Shown here piece by piece: positions 16,582-26,202 of a stretch of DNA of 64,000 nt. The DNA comes from an uncultured Roseibium sp. (GTDB taxonomy: Bacteria > Pseudomonadota > Alphaproteobacteria > Rhizobiales > Stappiaceae). Positions within the stretch are counted from its first letter, which is position 1, and every line of letters begins with the position of its first letter. The translations under genes and the position numbers were made by a program. The stretch spans positions 186,001-250,000 of the forward strand of contig NZ_CANMFD010000002.1 of the NCBI RefSeq assembly GCF_947496995.1, written 5' to 3'. Below the pieces are notes generated by a model. That model saw only the letters and a program-made list of their open reading frames with translations. It was not told where the DNA came from and searched no databases.

Positions 16582-18222
16582 ATGACATTTTCAAAGAGCA
16601 GACCGCGCATCGCAGTTGTCGGCATGGGGCCGCGCGGGTTGGGTGCTCTCGAGGCACTAGCCGAACGGGTCGAGGAAAGCGGCTTTCCGATAGATGTCGA
16701 TATCTTCGACCCGGTCGCCCAGGCGGGAGCCGGTCCGAACTTCAGTCCCGATCAAAGCGAACTGTGTCTGTTGAATCTTCCGCTCCGCGAGGTTTCTCTG
16801 GGATCGCCGGGCTTTGCCGGTTCAAGCCTTGGGAAACTCTCTGAATTCGAACCTCTCGATGCTGATCCAGAGGTCTTTCCGGCGCGCGCCGGTCTCGGTC
16901 TTTATCTTTCCGCCCGGTTCAAGGATCTTGCCGACAATGCGCGCTGTTTTCATATGACGCAGCATTTCGCGACGGTGCAGAGGGTCTCCAGTGGCAACGA
17001 CGGCTGGTGGATTGAGGCAAAAGGAGAGCGTTTTGGTCCCTATGCGGAAGTTCTTCTCACACAGGGCCAACCGGACACCGTGCCGGACGAGCAACTGGCG
17101 CGTTGGCAGAGCCATGCAAATGACAGCAAGGGCGAGCTGATCGCCGCCTATCCCGCAAACGCTCTGCTTTCCGCAGCCCAAGAGTGGTCGGGGCGTACAG
17201 TGGCCATTCGCGGTCTGGGGCTTTCCACGCTGGATGTCCTGCGGCTGTTGACCTGCGGCATGGGTGGGCATTTTGAAGGTGGCGAGTATCACAGATCCGG
17301 TCGTGAACCTCTGAGAATTCTGCCCTTTTCTCTGGACGGCTTTCCGCCATTCCCGAAACCGGCCAATGTCGATCTGGATAACGCGTTCGACCCGACACCG
17401 GAAGAAACCAGGGCGTTTGAAATGGCTCTTTCCAAGGCGCTTGTTGCAAGCCCCGAGGACGCGCTGGTCGCCATTTGCGAGGCGTTCCATGTCCCGGCGA
17501 TGCGTATTCTGGAGGCAAGCGGCTCTTCAGCCGATCAGAAAGCTGTCGAAAAATGGCTCGAGATCGAACGGGACAATCCCGGCGCACAGGAGACCCGGTC
17601 CCCGATTGAGGTTCTGCGGGAGGGTATAGACATGGCCGAGGGCCTTCTGCCGCCCTCACCGGGTTTCGTGATCGGCCAGCTTTGGCGCAAGTGGCAGAAT
17701 GCATTGCGGCGCGGGTTCAATCCGGCTCGGGTCGAGGCGCGAACCGCCAGCGCATTGATCGGTTTCGACGAAGGTCTGAAACGCTATTCCTATGGCCCGC
17801 CACTTCGTTCCGCGAGAGAACTTCTCATGTTGATCGAAGCCAAGGTGGTCGACCTGCGCGCAGCGGACGATCCGGATATCGAGCTGATTGCCGACGGATG
17901 GCGGCTTGAGGAGGATGGGTCCCTGGTGACCGCATCCGTCATGATTGACGCGGTCATGCCTCCGCCGGCTCTGGACAAATCGGACGACCCGCTGATCACG
18001 CGTCTGATGGACGAAGGCCGTATCTGCGCTGTCGCGGAGGGGCTTGGCGCGCAAACCCAAGCAGACGGTCAGCTTGTCGGCCGGAACGGCGAAGTTCAGC
18101 ATGGTTTGAGCCTGCTGGGGCGACTGGCGCTTGGCAGCGTGATCGCGGTTGATTCCATCCACGACTGTGTCGGTGCCGCGACCGACCGCTGGGCGGATAG
18201 CGTCCTCAGCCGGATCGGCTGA
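16582..18222 (+). CDS. FAD/NAD(P)-binding protein
   Basis: Flavoprotein-like enzyme of 546 residues. It begins with the dinucleotide-binding motif RIAVVGMGPRGLGALEAL, followed by DIFDPVAQAGAGPNFSPDQ and LLNLPLREVSLGS. This resembles the FAD-NAD(P)-binding family found in hydroxyacylglutathione-type and lysine-N-hydroxylase-like proteins (NAD_binding_9). A second nucleotide-contacting region is suggested by RTVAIRGLGLSTLDVLRLLT. ATG 16582 follows GGTGGTGAG. It is flanked by the tRNA gene and a 179-nt gap before the cox regulator, so it is probably monocistronic. The substrate is not identifiable. Confidence 0.7.
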   Translation: MTFSKSRPRIAVVGMGPRGLGALEALAERVEESGFPIDVDIFDPVAQAGAGPNFSPDQSELCLLNLPLREVSLGSPGFAGSSLGKLSEFEPLDADPEVFPARAGLGLYLSARFKDLADNARCFHMTQHFATVQRVSSGNDGWWIEAKGERFGPYAEVLLTQGQPDTVPDEQLARWQSHANDSKGELIAAYPANALLSAAQEWSGRTVAIRGLGLSTLDVLRLLTCGMGGHFEGGEYHRSGREPLRILPFSLDGFPPFPKPANVDLDNAFDPTPEETRAFEMALSKALVASPEDALVAICEAFHVPAMRILEASGSSADQKAVEKWLEIERDNPGAQETRSPIEVLREGIDMAEGLLPPSPGFVIGQLWRKWQNALRRGFNPARVEARTASALIGFDEGLKRYSYGPPLRSARELLMLIEAKVVDLRAADDPDIELIADGWRLEEDGSLVTASVMIDAVMPPPALDKSDDPLITRLMDEGRICAVAEGLGAQTQADGQLVGRNGEVQHGLSLLGRLALGSVIAVDSIHDCVGAATDRWADSVLSRIG

Positions 18223-18369
18223 AGGGATACCTAACGGATAGGGCTCGTACTCCGGCGCCTTCCGGCACTTTGCTGCGTGTGGGCCGCACCGGCAATAACA
18301 TCACAATGGCTATTTGCCGCTCCTGAGAGTTTCGCCTATCATTTGTCATTGAGGATTCCGCTGCTTCGG

Positions 18370-18383
18370 AATGTCATGACATT
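18370..18383. promoter_or_regulatory. 14-bp palindrome in the leader of the MHYT-LytTR gene
   Basis: AATGTCATGACATT is a perfect palindrome ending 18 nt before the start codon and 3 nt before the AGGAG ribosome site region. It could be an operator or a structure affecting translation. Confidence 0.4.
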
Positions 18384-18401
18384 TGGGAGGAGAGTGTCGG
18401 C

Positions 18402-19643
18402 ATGTCAGTGACGCACGAGCCTTGGCTCGTTGCACTATCGCTCTTGATGGCCTTTCAGGGAAGTTTCGTCGGGCTGAGCCTAGTGGTTCAGATCCGGCAA
18501 GCTGTTGCACCGCGCCGGCGGCTGCTCCTGGCGGGTGCTGCGCTGACGCTGGCGCTGGCGATCTGGTCGATGCATTTTGTCGGCATGCTGGCCGCCCGGT
18601 TGCCCGTGGCGGTCGATTTTCTGGTTCTCCCGACCCTTTTGTCGTTTCTGGTCTGCGTGCTGGTGGTCGGCATAGCGGTGTTTGCGGCAAGCAACGGCCG
18701 CCTGACCCCTGTCCGTCTCGGGCTTTCTGCCTTTGTGATGGGAAGCGGCATTTGCACGATGCATTATCTTGGCATGTATGCGCTGCATGAATCGCTGCTC
18801 ATGCGCCATGATCCGCCCTACATCCTTGCCAGTTTCCTGATTGCCTTCAACGCTGCCGGACTTGCCATGTGGCTGCTTTTCGGACTGGGACGGCGCCCGC
18901 CGATTGTTTTTTCCGCTGTCGTGCTGGCCCTTGCCATATCGGCCATGCATTACACCGCCATGGCCGGTCTGACATATGATGTCTTGCAGCCTTCTTCCGC
19001 ATTGCGGGCGCCCTCCCTGAGCCCCGGCATGCTGGCAATTCTTGTCTCCTGCGTGGCGTTTCTCGTCTCGGGGCTGTTTCTTCTGGCGCTGGTGCCGGCT
19101 CAGGAAACCGATGAAATGCATCGGCTGGAGAATGAGCCGGATCAGCCGGAAACCGAGGCTTCAGGCGACAGTTTGATGACGCAGGAAGCTGCCCCTTCCC
19201 TGCCTGCCAAATCGGCAGCCGGCTTGCAGTCCGCGGCAGTTCCCGTGCGCACGACATCATCATCGGCCAAGCGCATGCTGCCGATCGAGCGGGATGGCCA
19301 GAAAACGCAGATCGGCGTTTCCGATATCCACGTCATTCACGCCGATGCGCATTACACCAGAATATATGACGGCAACCGGGAGTTCTTCTGCCCGCTGTCG
19401 ATCAGCGAAGCCGAACAGCAGCTTGACCCGAAGACCTTCAACCGGGTGCATCGCAGCCATATCGTCAATCTGAAGCATGTGGACAGTTTCAGACGCTCCG
19501 GTGACGGCGGTGTGCTCGTTCTTGCCGGAGAGAACGGACAGACTGTGCCAGTCAGCCGGTCCAGATGGGCGCGGGTCAGGACTCGCCTCATGTCACTTGC
19601 CGAAAACGCCACGTCGCAGGAACCTGCTGCTGCAGCGCAGTAA
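18402..19643 (+). CDS. coxC: MHYT-LytTR membrane regulator of CO oxidation (CoxC-like)
   Basis: Integral membrane sensor with a DNA-binding tail, 413 residues. Three MHYT-type motifs lie in predicted helices: MHFVGM at residue 57, MHYLGM at 120 and MHYTAM at 182, proposed in this family to bind copper and sense a diatomic gas. After a polar linker (about 235-300) comes a LytTR domain (about 304-398) with HADAHYTRIY and FNRVHRSHIVNLKHV. Proteins of this architecture (CoxC/CoxH) flank form I CO dehydrogenase genes in carboxydotrophs, and here it directly precedes coxM. AGGAG lies 8 nt before ATG 18402. Confidence 0.85.
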   Translation: MSVTHEPWLVALSLLMAFQGSFVGLSLVVQIRQAVAPRRRLLLAGAALTLALAIWSMHFVGMLAARLPVAVDFLVLPTLLSFLVCVLVVGIAVFAASNGRLTPVRLGLSAFVMGSGICTMHYLGMYALHESLLMRHDPPYILASFLIAFNAAGLAMWLLFGLGRRPPIVFSAVVLALAISAMHYTAMAGLTYDVLQPSSALRAPSLSPGMLAILVSCVAFLVSGLFLLALVPAQETDEMHRLENEPDQPETEASGDSLMTQEAAPSLPAKSAAGLQSAAVPVRTTSSSAKRMLPIERDGQKTQIGVSDIHVIHADAHYTRIYDGNREFFCPLSISEAEQQLDPKTFNRVHRSHIVNLKHVDSFRRSGDGGVLVLAGENGQTVPVSRSRWARVRTRLMSLAENATSQEPAAAAQ

Positions 19644-20063
19644 ACTGTTTTTCAGCTCCGGCAAACGGAAGACGCTTCAGACGATCGCCCGGTTCGACGC
19701 TGTTCGTGCAGAACCACATAAAGTACCTACACCATAAAGTGGTGTTTTTCAGATTTTATTTTTCTTTGTAATAATCTGATTTATTTATTCTTTTGTCGCT
19801 CATGCAAACAAGCGCCTGAAAAATATGGCAGCAAAGCTACCGCATTTCGTGCGAAAAATCCCGTCATCCGTGTAATCACGCATGCTGTTAGTGCATGGCG
19901 TCTTGAGTGTGCGCTGCACATCTCCGCAACCTTGGTCCTACGTGACGAATTGTCGCCTCCTCGGTGGCAGCGCGTCATCGGCCCTGGTACGCGAACCGAT
20001 TGAGTGGGCCGACAGTCCGGTTTCGATCCTTCCAGCAAGGGTCGTTTGAGGGAGGAGAGAGAC
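19644..20063. other. Intergenic region between coxC and coxM
   Basis: About 420 nt without a gene. It starts with a terminator-like hairpin (19729-19749) and an AT-rich stretch holding a 7-bp repeat TCAGATT/AATCTGA (19749-19779). Nearer coxM is TCGGCCC/GGGCCGA (19978-19984, 20006-20012). The coxMSL promoter and any LytTR direct repeats should lie here; I could not define a convincing pair. Confidence 0.5.
19729..19749 (+). terminator. Rho-independent terminator after coxC
   Basis: ACACCA / TGGTGT with loop TAAAG, followed by TTTTC. Position and U-run suggest that the regulator is transcribed separately from coxMSL. Confidence 0.6.
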
Positions 20064-20930
20064 GTGATCCCTGGTGAATTCACCTATCACCGGCCATCGT
20101 CGGTGGCCGAAGCAGTCGCCATTCTGGCCAATCACGGAGATGAGGCGCGCCCGCTGTCGGGCGGACACAGCCTGATCCCGATGATGAAGCTTCGCATGGC
20201 AGCGCCCGAACATCTTGTCGATCTGGGCGGCATTGCCACCCTGAAGGGCATATCGGAAGATGGCGACACGATCACCATCGGCGCCATGACAACCCAGCAT
20301 GAACTGATCGCCTCGGACCTTCTGAGCGCAAAGCTGCCGATCATCGGTGAAACCTCCCGGCTGATCGCGGATCCGCAGATCCGTTACGTGGGCACACTCG
20401 GCGGCAATGTCGCCAACGGCGATCCGGGCAACGACATGCCGGCGCTGATGCAGTGCCTGGACGCGTCCTATGTACTGACCGGCCCGGACGGTGAGCGTCA
20501 GGTCGCGGCGCGCGCCTTTTACGAGGCCGCCTATTTCACCGCGCTGGCTCCGGAAGAAATCCTGACGTCGGTTCGAATTCCGGTTCCCGCCGCAGGTCAC
20601 GGCTACGCCTATGAGAAACTGAAGCGCAAGGTCGGTGACTACGCCACTGCTGCTGCTGCCATCGTTCTGACGATGAACGGCGGAACTGTCAGCATGTGCT
20701 CCGTCGCCCTAACCAACGTTGCCGACACGCCGCTGTTTGCAAGTGAAGCCGGACAGATCCTGACCGGCTCGACACTGGATGCAGAGACGATCAAACGCGC
20801 GGTCGCGGCCGCCGAAGCCATCACCCAGCCGGCCTCCGATGGCCGGGGTCCCGCGGAATACCGCACAAAAATGGCCGGTATCATGGTGGAGCGCGCTCTT
20901 GCCCGCGCCGCTGAACGGGCCAGAAGCTGA
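20064..20930 (+). CDS. coxM: Carbon monoxide dehydrogenase medium (FAD) subunit
   Basis: FAD-binding subunit of aerobic CO dehydrogenase, 288 residues, the same length as I recall for Oligotropha CoxM. The FAD motifs are PLSGGHSLIPMMKLR and TLGGNVANGDPGND. It passes electrons from the Fe-S subunit to the respiratory chain. The start is GTG 20064, with GGAGGAGAG immediately upstream at 20051; an earlier in-frame start at 20004 would add an unrelated N-terminus and lacks a ribosome site. It begins the coxMSL unit, 24 nt before coxS. Confidence 0.93.
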   Translation: MIPGEFTYHRPSSVAEAVAILANHGDEARPLSGGHSLIPMMKLRMAAPEHLVDLGGIATLKGISEDGDTITIGAMTTQHELIASDLLSAKLPIIGETSRLIADPQIRYVGTLGGNVANGDPGNDMPALMQCLDASYVLTGPDGERQVAARAFYEAAYFTALAPEEILTSVRIPVPAAGHGYAYEKLKRKVGDYATAAAAIVLTMNGGTVSMCSVALTNVADTPLFASEAGQILTGSTLDAETIKRAVAAAEAITQPASDGRGPAEYRTKMAGIMVERALARAAERARS

Positions 20931-20954
20931 GACCGGGACTGAGGGAGAGACAAG

Positions 20955-21464
20955 ATGAGTGATATTGAACAGATCCCGGTCACAATGACCGTCAACGGGA
21001 AGAAGGTGCAGCGGTTCGTCGAGCCACGCACGCTTCTTATCCATTTTCTCAGGGAAGACCTGAACCTGACCGGCCCGCATATCGGTTGCGAAACGTCTCA
21101 TTGCGGTGCCTGCACCGTCGAGATGAACGGCATGTCGGTAAAAAGCTGCACGTTGTTTGCCGTCCAGGCGAATGCCGCGGAACTGACCACCATCGAAGGC
21201 ATGGCCAATGCGGACGGCACGCTGTCTGCGCTTCAGGAAGGGTTCCGCCAGATGCACGGGCTGCAATGCGGCTTCTGCACACCGGGCATGATCACGCGCG
21301 CCCACACGCTTTTGCAGGAAAACCCGAACCCGACGGAAGACGAAATCCGCATGGGGATCTCGGGAAACCTGTGCCGCTGCACCGGGTATCAGAACATCGT
21401 CAAGGCCATCCAGTATGCCGCGGCCAAGCTGAACGGCACTGATTTTCAGGAGGCTGCAGAATGA
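20955..21464 (+). CDS. coxS: Carbon monoxide dehydrogenase small (2Fe-2S) subunit
   Basis: Iron-sulfur subunit of 169 residues. The plant-type cluster cysteines appear as [14 protein letters not shown] with a further Cys at VKSCTLF. The C-terminal cluster has [10 protein letters not shown] and [12 protein letters not shown]. It relays electrons from the molybdenum centre to the flavin. ATG 20955 follows GGGAGAGACAAG. The stop overlaps the coxL start by four bases, coupling synthesis of the two subunits. Confidence 0.95.
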   Translation: MSDIEQIPVTMTVNGKKVQRFVEPRTLLIHFLREDLNLTGPHIGCETSHCGACTVEMNGMSVKSCTLFAVQANAAELTTIEGMANADGTLSALQEGFRQMHGLQCGFCTPGMITRAHTLLQENPNPTEDEIRMGISGNLCRCTGYQNIVKAIQYAAAKLNGTDFQEAAE

Positions 21465-23881
21465 ATGACATGACCCCGACACGGGAACAGCGCGAAGCCG
21501 CCCTTGAAGGCATGGGCTGCAAGCGCAAGCGCGTTGAAGACATCCGGTTCACCCAGGGCAAGGGCAATTATGTCGATGACCTGAAACTGCCCGGCATGCT
21601 TTTCGGCGACTTCGTTCGCTCGCCCTATGCCCACGCCAAGGTCACCAAGATCGATGCGACCGAAGCTTTGAAACTTCCGGGCGTGATCGCGGTGCTGACG
21701 GCTGAAGACCTCAAGGGCGTCAATCTTGCCTGGATGCCGACACTGGCTGGCGACGTGCAGATGGTTCTGGCCGACGGCAAGGTGCTCTACCAGAACCAGG
21801 AAGTGGCGTTTGTCGTCGCGGAGAACCGCTACATCGCCGACGATGCCATCCAGCTTGTGGAAGTCGAATATGAAGAGCTTCCCGTTCTGGTCGATCCCTT
21901 CAAGTCCATGGACGCCGATGCGCCTGTCCTTCGTCCCGATCTTGAAGGCAAGACTGAGGGTGCACACGGACCGCGCAAGCATCACAACCACATTTTCACC
22001 TGGGAAGTCGGTGACAAGGACGAAACGTCCAGGGCCTTCGCCGAAGCCGACGTCACCATCAAGGAGATGATCTCCTACCACCGTACGCACCCCTCCCCCC
22101 TGGAAACCTGCCAGTGCGTTGCCTCCATGGACAAGGTCAATGGTGAGCTGACGGTCTGGGGAACTTTCCAGGCACCGCATGTGATCCGCACGGTGGCCTC
22201 GCTGCTGTCGACGATCCCGGAACACAAGATCCACGTGATTGCACCGGATATCGGCGGCGGGTTCGGCAACAAGGTTGGAGCCTATCCGGGCTATATCTGT
22301 TCCATCGTCGCGTCGATCGTGACAGGTGTGCCGATCAAGTGGGTTGAAGACCGGATGGAGAACCTCTCCACCACGTCGTTCGCCCGCGACTACCACATGA
22401 CTGCGGAAATCGCCGCCAAGAACGACGGAACGGTAACCGGTCTGAAGGTTCACGTTCTTGCCGATCACGGCGGCTTCGACGCCTGTGCCGATCCGTCCAA
22501 GTGGCCGGCCGGGTTCTTCAACATCGTCACGGGGTCCTATGACTTTCCGACGGCGCATCTTGAAGTCGACGGCGTCTACACCAACAAGGCCCCCGGCGGA
22601 GTTGCCTACCGCTGCTCGTTCCGCGTGACGGAAGCAGCCTATTGCATCGAGCGGGCGATGGATATTCTGGCGCAAAAGCTTGGCATGGATCCGGCGGACC
22701 TGCGCATCAAGAATTTCGTCAAGCCGGAACAGTTCCCCTATCAGTCGGCGCTCGGCTGGGAATATGACAGCGGCGATTATCACACCGCCATGCACAAGGC
22801 GATGGACACGATCGGCTACCGTGAACTGCGAGCCGAGCAGAAGGCCAAGCAGGAAGCTTTCAGGCGCGGGGAAACCCGTGAAATCATGGGCATCGGTGTG
22901 TCCTTCTTCACCGAGATCGTCGGGGCTGGGCCTTCGAAGAACTGCGACATCCTCGGCGTGGCCATGTTCGACAGCGCGGAAATCCGCGTGCATCCAACCG
23001 GTTCGGTGATTTCGCGGATGGGCACCAAGTCCCAGGGCCAGGGTCACGAGACCACATGGGCGCAGATCATCGCCACGGAGATCGGTATTCCGGCCGCGGA
23101 TATCATGGTCGAGGAAGGCAACACGGACACGGCACCCTACGGCCTGGGCACCTACGGGTCCCGCTCCACGCCGGTTGCCGGTGCCGCCATCGCCCTTGCT
23201 GCGCGCAAGATCCGCAACAAGGCCCAGATGATTGCCGCGCATATGCTGGAAGTTTCCGAATACGATCTGGATTGGGACATTGACGGTTTCCAGGTGAAGG
23301 GCAACCCGCAGGCGCGCAAATCCATGAAGGAAATTGCCTGGGCGGCCTATCACGCCCCGCCTCCGGGCATGGAACCGGGTCTGGAAGCGGTGAGTTACTA
23401 CGATCCGCCAAACATGACCTATCCCTTCGGCGCCTATTTCTGCGTCATGGATATCGATGTCGACACCGGCGTCGCTAAAACCCGGCGTTTCTATGCGCTG
23501 GACGATTGCGGCACCCGGATCAACCCGATGATTATCGAGGGGCAGGTCCATGGCGGTCTGACCGAGGCATTCGCCATCGCGATGGGACAGGAAATCCGCT
23601 ACGACGAGATCGGTAACGTGATGGGCGCGTCCTTCATGGATTTCTTCATACCGACAGCGGTGGAAACGCCGCATTGGGAGACCGACCATACCGTCACGCC
23701 AAGTCCGCATCACCCGATCGGAGCCAAGGGCGTGGGCGAAAGCCCGAATGTCGGTGGAGTTCCGGCGTTTTCCAACGCCGTGAACGATGCGTTCCAGTTC
23801 CTGGGCAGCACGCATATCCAGATGCCGCATGACGCCTGGCGCCTCTGGCAGGCCGCCAAGAACCTCGGCGCGCACGGCTGA
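21461..23881 (+). CDS. coxL: Carbon monoxide dehydrogenase large (Mo-Cu) subunit, form I
   Basis: Catalytic subunit of 806 residues that oxidises CO to CO2 at a Mo-Cu centre. The active-site loop reads A382-Y-R-C385-S-F-R, the AYXCSFR signature that separates true form I CO dehydrogenase from form II relatives. The cysteine would ligate copper. The conserved catalytic glutamate lies in [13 protein letters not shown] (E760), and the molybdopterin contact region includes [13 protein letters not shown] 21461 overlaps coxS. A very long open frame runs antisense to the whole gene but is a composition artefact. Confidence 0.96.
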   Translation: MNDMTPTREQREAALEGMGCKRKRVEDIRFTQGKGNYVDDLKLPGMLFGDFVRSPYAHAKVTKIDATEALKLPGVIAVLTAEDLKGVNLAWMPTLAGDVQMVLADGKVLYQNQEVAFVVAENRYIADDAIQLVEVEYEELPVLVDPFKSMDADAPVLRPDLEGKTEGAHGPRKHHNHIFTWEVGDKDETSRAFAEADVTIKEMISYHRTHPSPLETCQCVASMDKVNGELTVWGTFQAPHVIRTVASLLSTIPEHKIHVIAPDIGGGFGNKVGAYPGYICSIVASIVTGVPIKWVEDRMENLSTTSFARDYHMTAEIAAKNDGTVTGLKVHVLADHGGFDACADPSKWPAGFFNIVTGSYDFPTAHLEVDGVYTNKAPGGVAYRCSFRVTEAAYCIERAMDILAQKLGMDPADLRIKNFVKPEQFPYQSALGWEYDSGDYHTAMHKAMDTIGYRELRAEQKAKQEAFRRGETREIMGIGVSFFTEIVGAGPSKNCDILGVAMFDSAEIRVHPTGSVISRMGTKSQGQGHETTWAQIIATEIGIPAADIMVEEGNTDTAPYGLGTYGSRSTPVAGAAIALAARKIRNKAQMIAAHMLEVSEYDLDWDIDGFQVKGNPQARKSMKEIAWAAYHAPPPGMEPGLEAVSYYDPPNMTYPFGAYFCVMDIDVDTGVAKTRRFYALDDCGTRINPMIIEGQVHGGLTEAFAIAMGQEIRYDEIGNVMGASFMDFFIPTAVETPHWETDHTVTPSPHHPIGAKGVGESPNVGGVPAFSNAVNDAFQFLGSTHIQMPHDAWRLWQAAKNLGAHG

Positions 23882-23897
23882 CACGGGTGACCTTGGA

Positions 23898-23954
23898 GTG
23901 GCGGTCCTCGCCACCCCAAAATTCAGGAGAGGCTTTTCATCAGAACCTCTCCTG
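23898..23954 (+). repeat. Two tandem stem-loops between coxL and coxD
   Basis: First hairpin GTGGCG/CGCCAC (23898-23903, 23909-23914); second hairpin CAGGAGAGG/CCTCTCCTG (23924-23932, 23946-23954). A direct repeat ACCATGGGA/ACCATGGGA follows. They lie in the 217-nt gap between structural and maturation genes and lack long U-tracts, so mRNA processing or 3' protection of coxMSL is more likely than complete termination. Confidence 0.55.
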
Positions 23955-24098
23955 CCCCGTCCTACCATGGGACCACCATGGGATCCGTGCCGCTACCCTG
24001 CCATGTATCCAGATGGATCAGACCTGGCAGAGCAACGGCGTGGAGTGCCGGCTCAGGTCCGGCAGTAACGAACCGGAGGTTTGAAGAGAACGGACCTT

Positions 24099-24980
24099 AT
24101 GACGAAGACCAGGGAACAATTGGCAACCGCTTTGGCGGAAACGGGGTATGTCGCCGATGAGGGACTGGCGACAACCTTGCTTCTGAGCGAAATGCTGGAT
24201 CGTCCGCTCTTGCTGGAAGGTGAAGCAGGCGTTGGCAAGACCGAGGTTGCCAAGGCGCTCGCCAAGCTTGAAGATACAGCCCTGATCAGGCTTCAGTGCT
24301 ACGAAGGGCTCGACAGGTCCGATGCCATCTATGAATGGAATTATCAGCGCCAGCTCCTCGCAATCAAGGCGCGGGAAGGTTCCGGCGAGGATGCCGAAAC
24401 CGTGGAAGAAGCGGTCTTTTCCGAAAAATACCTTCTCGAGCGCCCGCTGCTGGCCGCTATCCGGCAAGAGCAGCCGCCCGTTCTTCTGATTGACGAGATC
24501 GACCGTGCGGACGAGGAATTCGAAGCTTTCCTTTTGGAAATCCTGTCGGACTACCAGGTGTCTATCCCTGAACTCGGCACGGTTCCGGCGACATCCATTC
24601 CACGCGTCGTGCTGACTTCCAACGGGACTCGCGAGCTGTCGGATGCCCTGCGCCGGCGCTGCCTTTATCATTATGTCGACTACCCGACGCCGGACCGGGA
24701 AGCGCGTATCCTGTTGTCAAGGGTCGAGGGGCTCGACGCGGCGCTTGCCCTGCAGATTGCAGAACTCATGGGCAAGCTGCGCAAGGAGGATCTTGCCAAG
24801 GTGCCTGGCGTCGCCGAAACCATAGACTGGGCGGCTGCCCTCCTGGGACTTGGAGCAAAAAACCTGCAGGACAGCCGCGAACTCGTCTTCGATACGCTGG
24901 CCTGTGTCCTCAAGACCCGCGAAGACCGCGCCCGCGTTTCGCCCGAGGTTACCGACCGGCTTCTGGGAAAGGTGGCGTGA
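24099..24980 (+). CDS. coxD: AAA+ ATPase for CO dehydrogenase maturation (MoxR-like)
   Basis: MoxR-type AAA+ ATPase of 293 residues involved in forming the Mo-Cu centre, as known for CoxD. Walker A is GEAGVGKTEVAK and Walker B PVLLIDEIDRADEEFEAF; sensor and arginine-finger segments follow (VLTSNGTRELSDALRRRCLYHY). ATG 24099 is chosen because the usual N-terminus MTKTREQLATALAETGY begins there. The strong GGAGG at 24075-24079 is 19 nt away and only 1 nt from an in-frame TTG at 24081, so the start is not settled. coxE follows after 4 nt. Confidence 0.9.
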   Translation: MTKTREQLATALAETGYVADEGLATTLLLSEMLDRPLLLEGEAGVGKTEVAKALAKLEDTALIRLQCYEGLDRSDAIYEWNYQRQLLAIKAREGSGEDAETVEEAVFSEKYLLERPLLAAIRQEQPPVLLIDEIDRADEEFEAFLLEILSDYQVSIPELGTVPATSIPRVVLTSNGTRELSDALRRRCLYHYVDYPTPDREARILLSRVEGLDAALALQIAELMGKLRKEDLAKVPGVAETIDWAAALLGLGAKNLQDSRELVFDTLACVLKTREDRARVSPEVTDRLLGKVA

Positions 24981-24984
24981 CACG

Positions 24985-26184
24985 ATGACCGCCCTGCCGC
25001 TGGACACTGTCGAGGATATCGGTGCCATACTGCGGTATCGGCTGGCAGGGTTTGTCCGCTCGCTGCGCGACAGCGGCTTCAAGGTGGGGCTGGCTGAGAC
25101 GAACGATGCGCTTCGGTTGCTCAACACGCCGATCATGAACCGCTCGGGCAGCTTGAGGGCCGCCTATCGCTCGCTGTTTTGCGGACGCCTGTCGGACTGG
25201 CAGCGTTTCGACGAGATTTTCGATGCCTACTGGACAGGGCGCGGTGTGAAGTCGGGGGTCAAGGTGAGCGGCTCCAACACGCGCAAGGGTACAAAGACAA
25301 TTCGTGAACTGGTCGACGCCCAGGGGAACCGTCAGGAGACGATTGCCGGGGATGTCGAGCGCCAGCCCGGCGAGGAAGACGAGGACACCGGCGAGACACC
25401 CTCCGGCCGGCGGGAAGGCGCGAGCATCGCCGAGAACCTGGGTCAGGTCGATATCCGCAACATTCACGATCCGGAAGCTCTGGAAAAAGCGCATGATCTT
25501 GCGGAAAGACTGGCGCGCTCCATGCGCGTGCGGCTGACCCGCAGGGACCGGCAGAAACGAAAAGGCCCCAGGCTCGACCTCCGCCGGACGATCCGTCATT
25601 CCATCGCCCATGGCGGCACGCCGATCGAGCTGATCCACAAGGGGCCGCGGTCCCGGCAGCTCAGACTGGTTATCCTGCTCGATGCCTCCGGGTCCATGAA
25701 CAACTACACCGGGGTCTTCACCCGCTTCGTGCACGGTATCCTGGACAACTTCCGCGAGGCGGAGGCATTTCTGTTTCATACCCGTCTGGTGCATGTCTCC
25801 TCCGCCCTGTCTGAGCGGGACGCCGCTCGCGCGCTCGACCGCATGGGACTGATGGCGCAAGGCGTCGGAGGCGGGACGAAAATCGGCGAAGCCCTTGCGG
25901 ATTTCAACCGCTTTCACGCGGCCCGGGTTATTCACTCGCGAACCTGCGTAATGATCCTGTCCGATGGATACGATACGGGGGCACCGGAAATCCTGGGGGA
26001 GGAAATGGCCCGGCTGAGACGCCGCTGCCGGCGGATTGCCTGGCTCAACCCGTTGATCGGCTGGGAAGGTTACACGCCGGCAACGGGCGGCATGCAGGCA
26101 GCGCTGCCGCATGTCGATCTCTTTGCCCCGGCACATAATCTCGACAGCCTGGCTGCCCTTGAACCTTATCTGGCGAAGCTTTGA
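24985..26184 (+). CDS. coxE: VWA-domain protein for CO dehydrogenase maturation
   Basis: Von Willebrand A domain protein of 399 residues that partners with the MoxR ATPase. The MIDAS motif DASGS is in RLVILLDASGSMNNYTG (around residue 235), preceded by a basic RRTIRHSIAHGGTPIEL segment. The N-terminal third is helical, with an acidic, low-complexity linker (PGEEDEDTGETPSGRREG). In Oligotropha, CoxE acts with CoxD and CoxF to insert copper and sulfur. ATG 24985 begins 4 nt after coxD, so the frame's long upstream extension inside coxD is not used. Confidence 0.9.
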   Translation: MTALPLDTVEDIGAILRYRLAGFVRSLRDSGFKVGLAETNDALRLLNTPIMNRSGSLRAAYRSLFCGRLSDWQRFDEIFDAYWTGRGVKSGVKVSGSNTRKGTKTIRELVDAQGNRQETIAGDVERQPGEEDEDTGETPSGRREGASIAENLGQVDIRNIHDPEALEKAHDLAERLARSMRVRLTRRDRQKRKGPRLDLRRTIRHSIAHGGTPIELIHKGPRSRQLRLVILLDASGSMNNYTGVFTRFVHGILDNFREAEAFLFHTRLVHVSSALSERDAARALDRMGLMAQGVGGGTKIGEALADFNRFHAARVIHSRTCVMILSDGYDTGAPEILGEEMARLRRRCRRIAWLNPLIGWEGYTPATGGMQAALPHVDLFAPAHNLDSLAALEPYLAKL

Positions 26185-26202
26185 GCCATGGGAGACGCTG
26201 AA

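Noticed and set aside
21446..23968. An 840-codon open frame antisense to the whole of coxL
   Set aside because: Its length reflects the high-GC codon bias of coxL; the sense product has complete molybdenum-hydroxylase motifs and the antisense product has none and no ribosome site.
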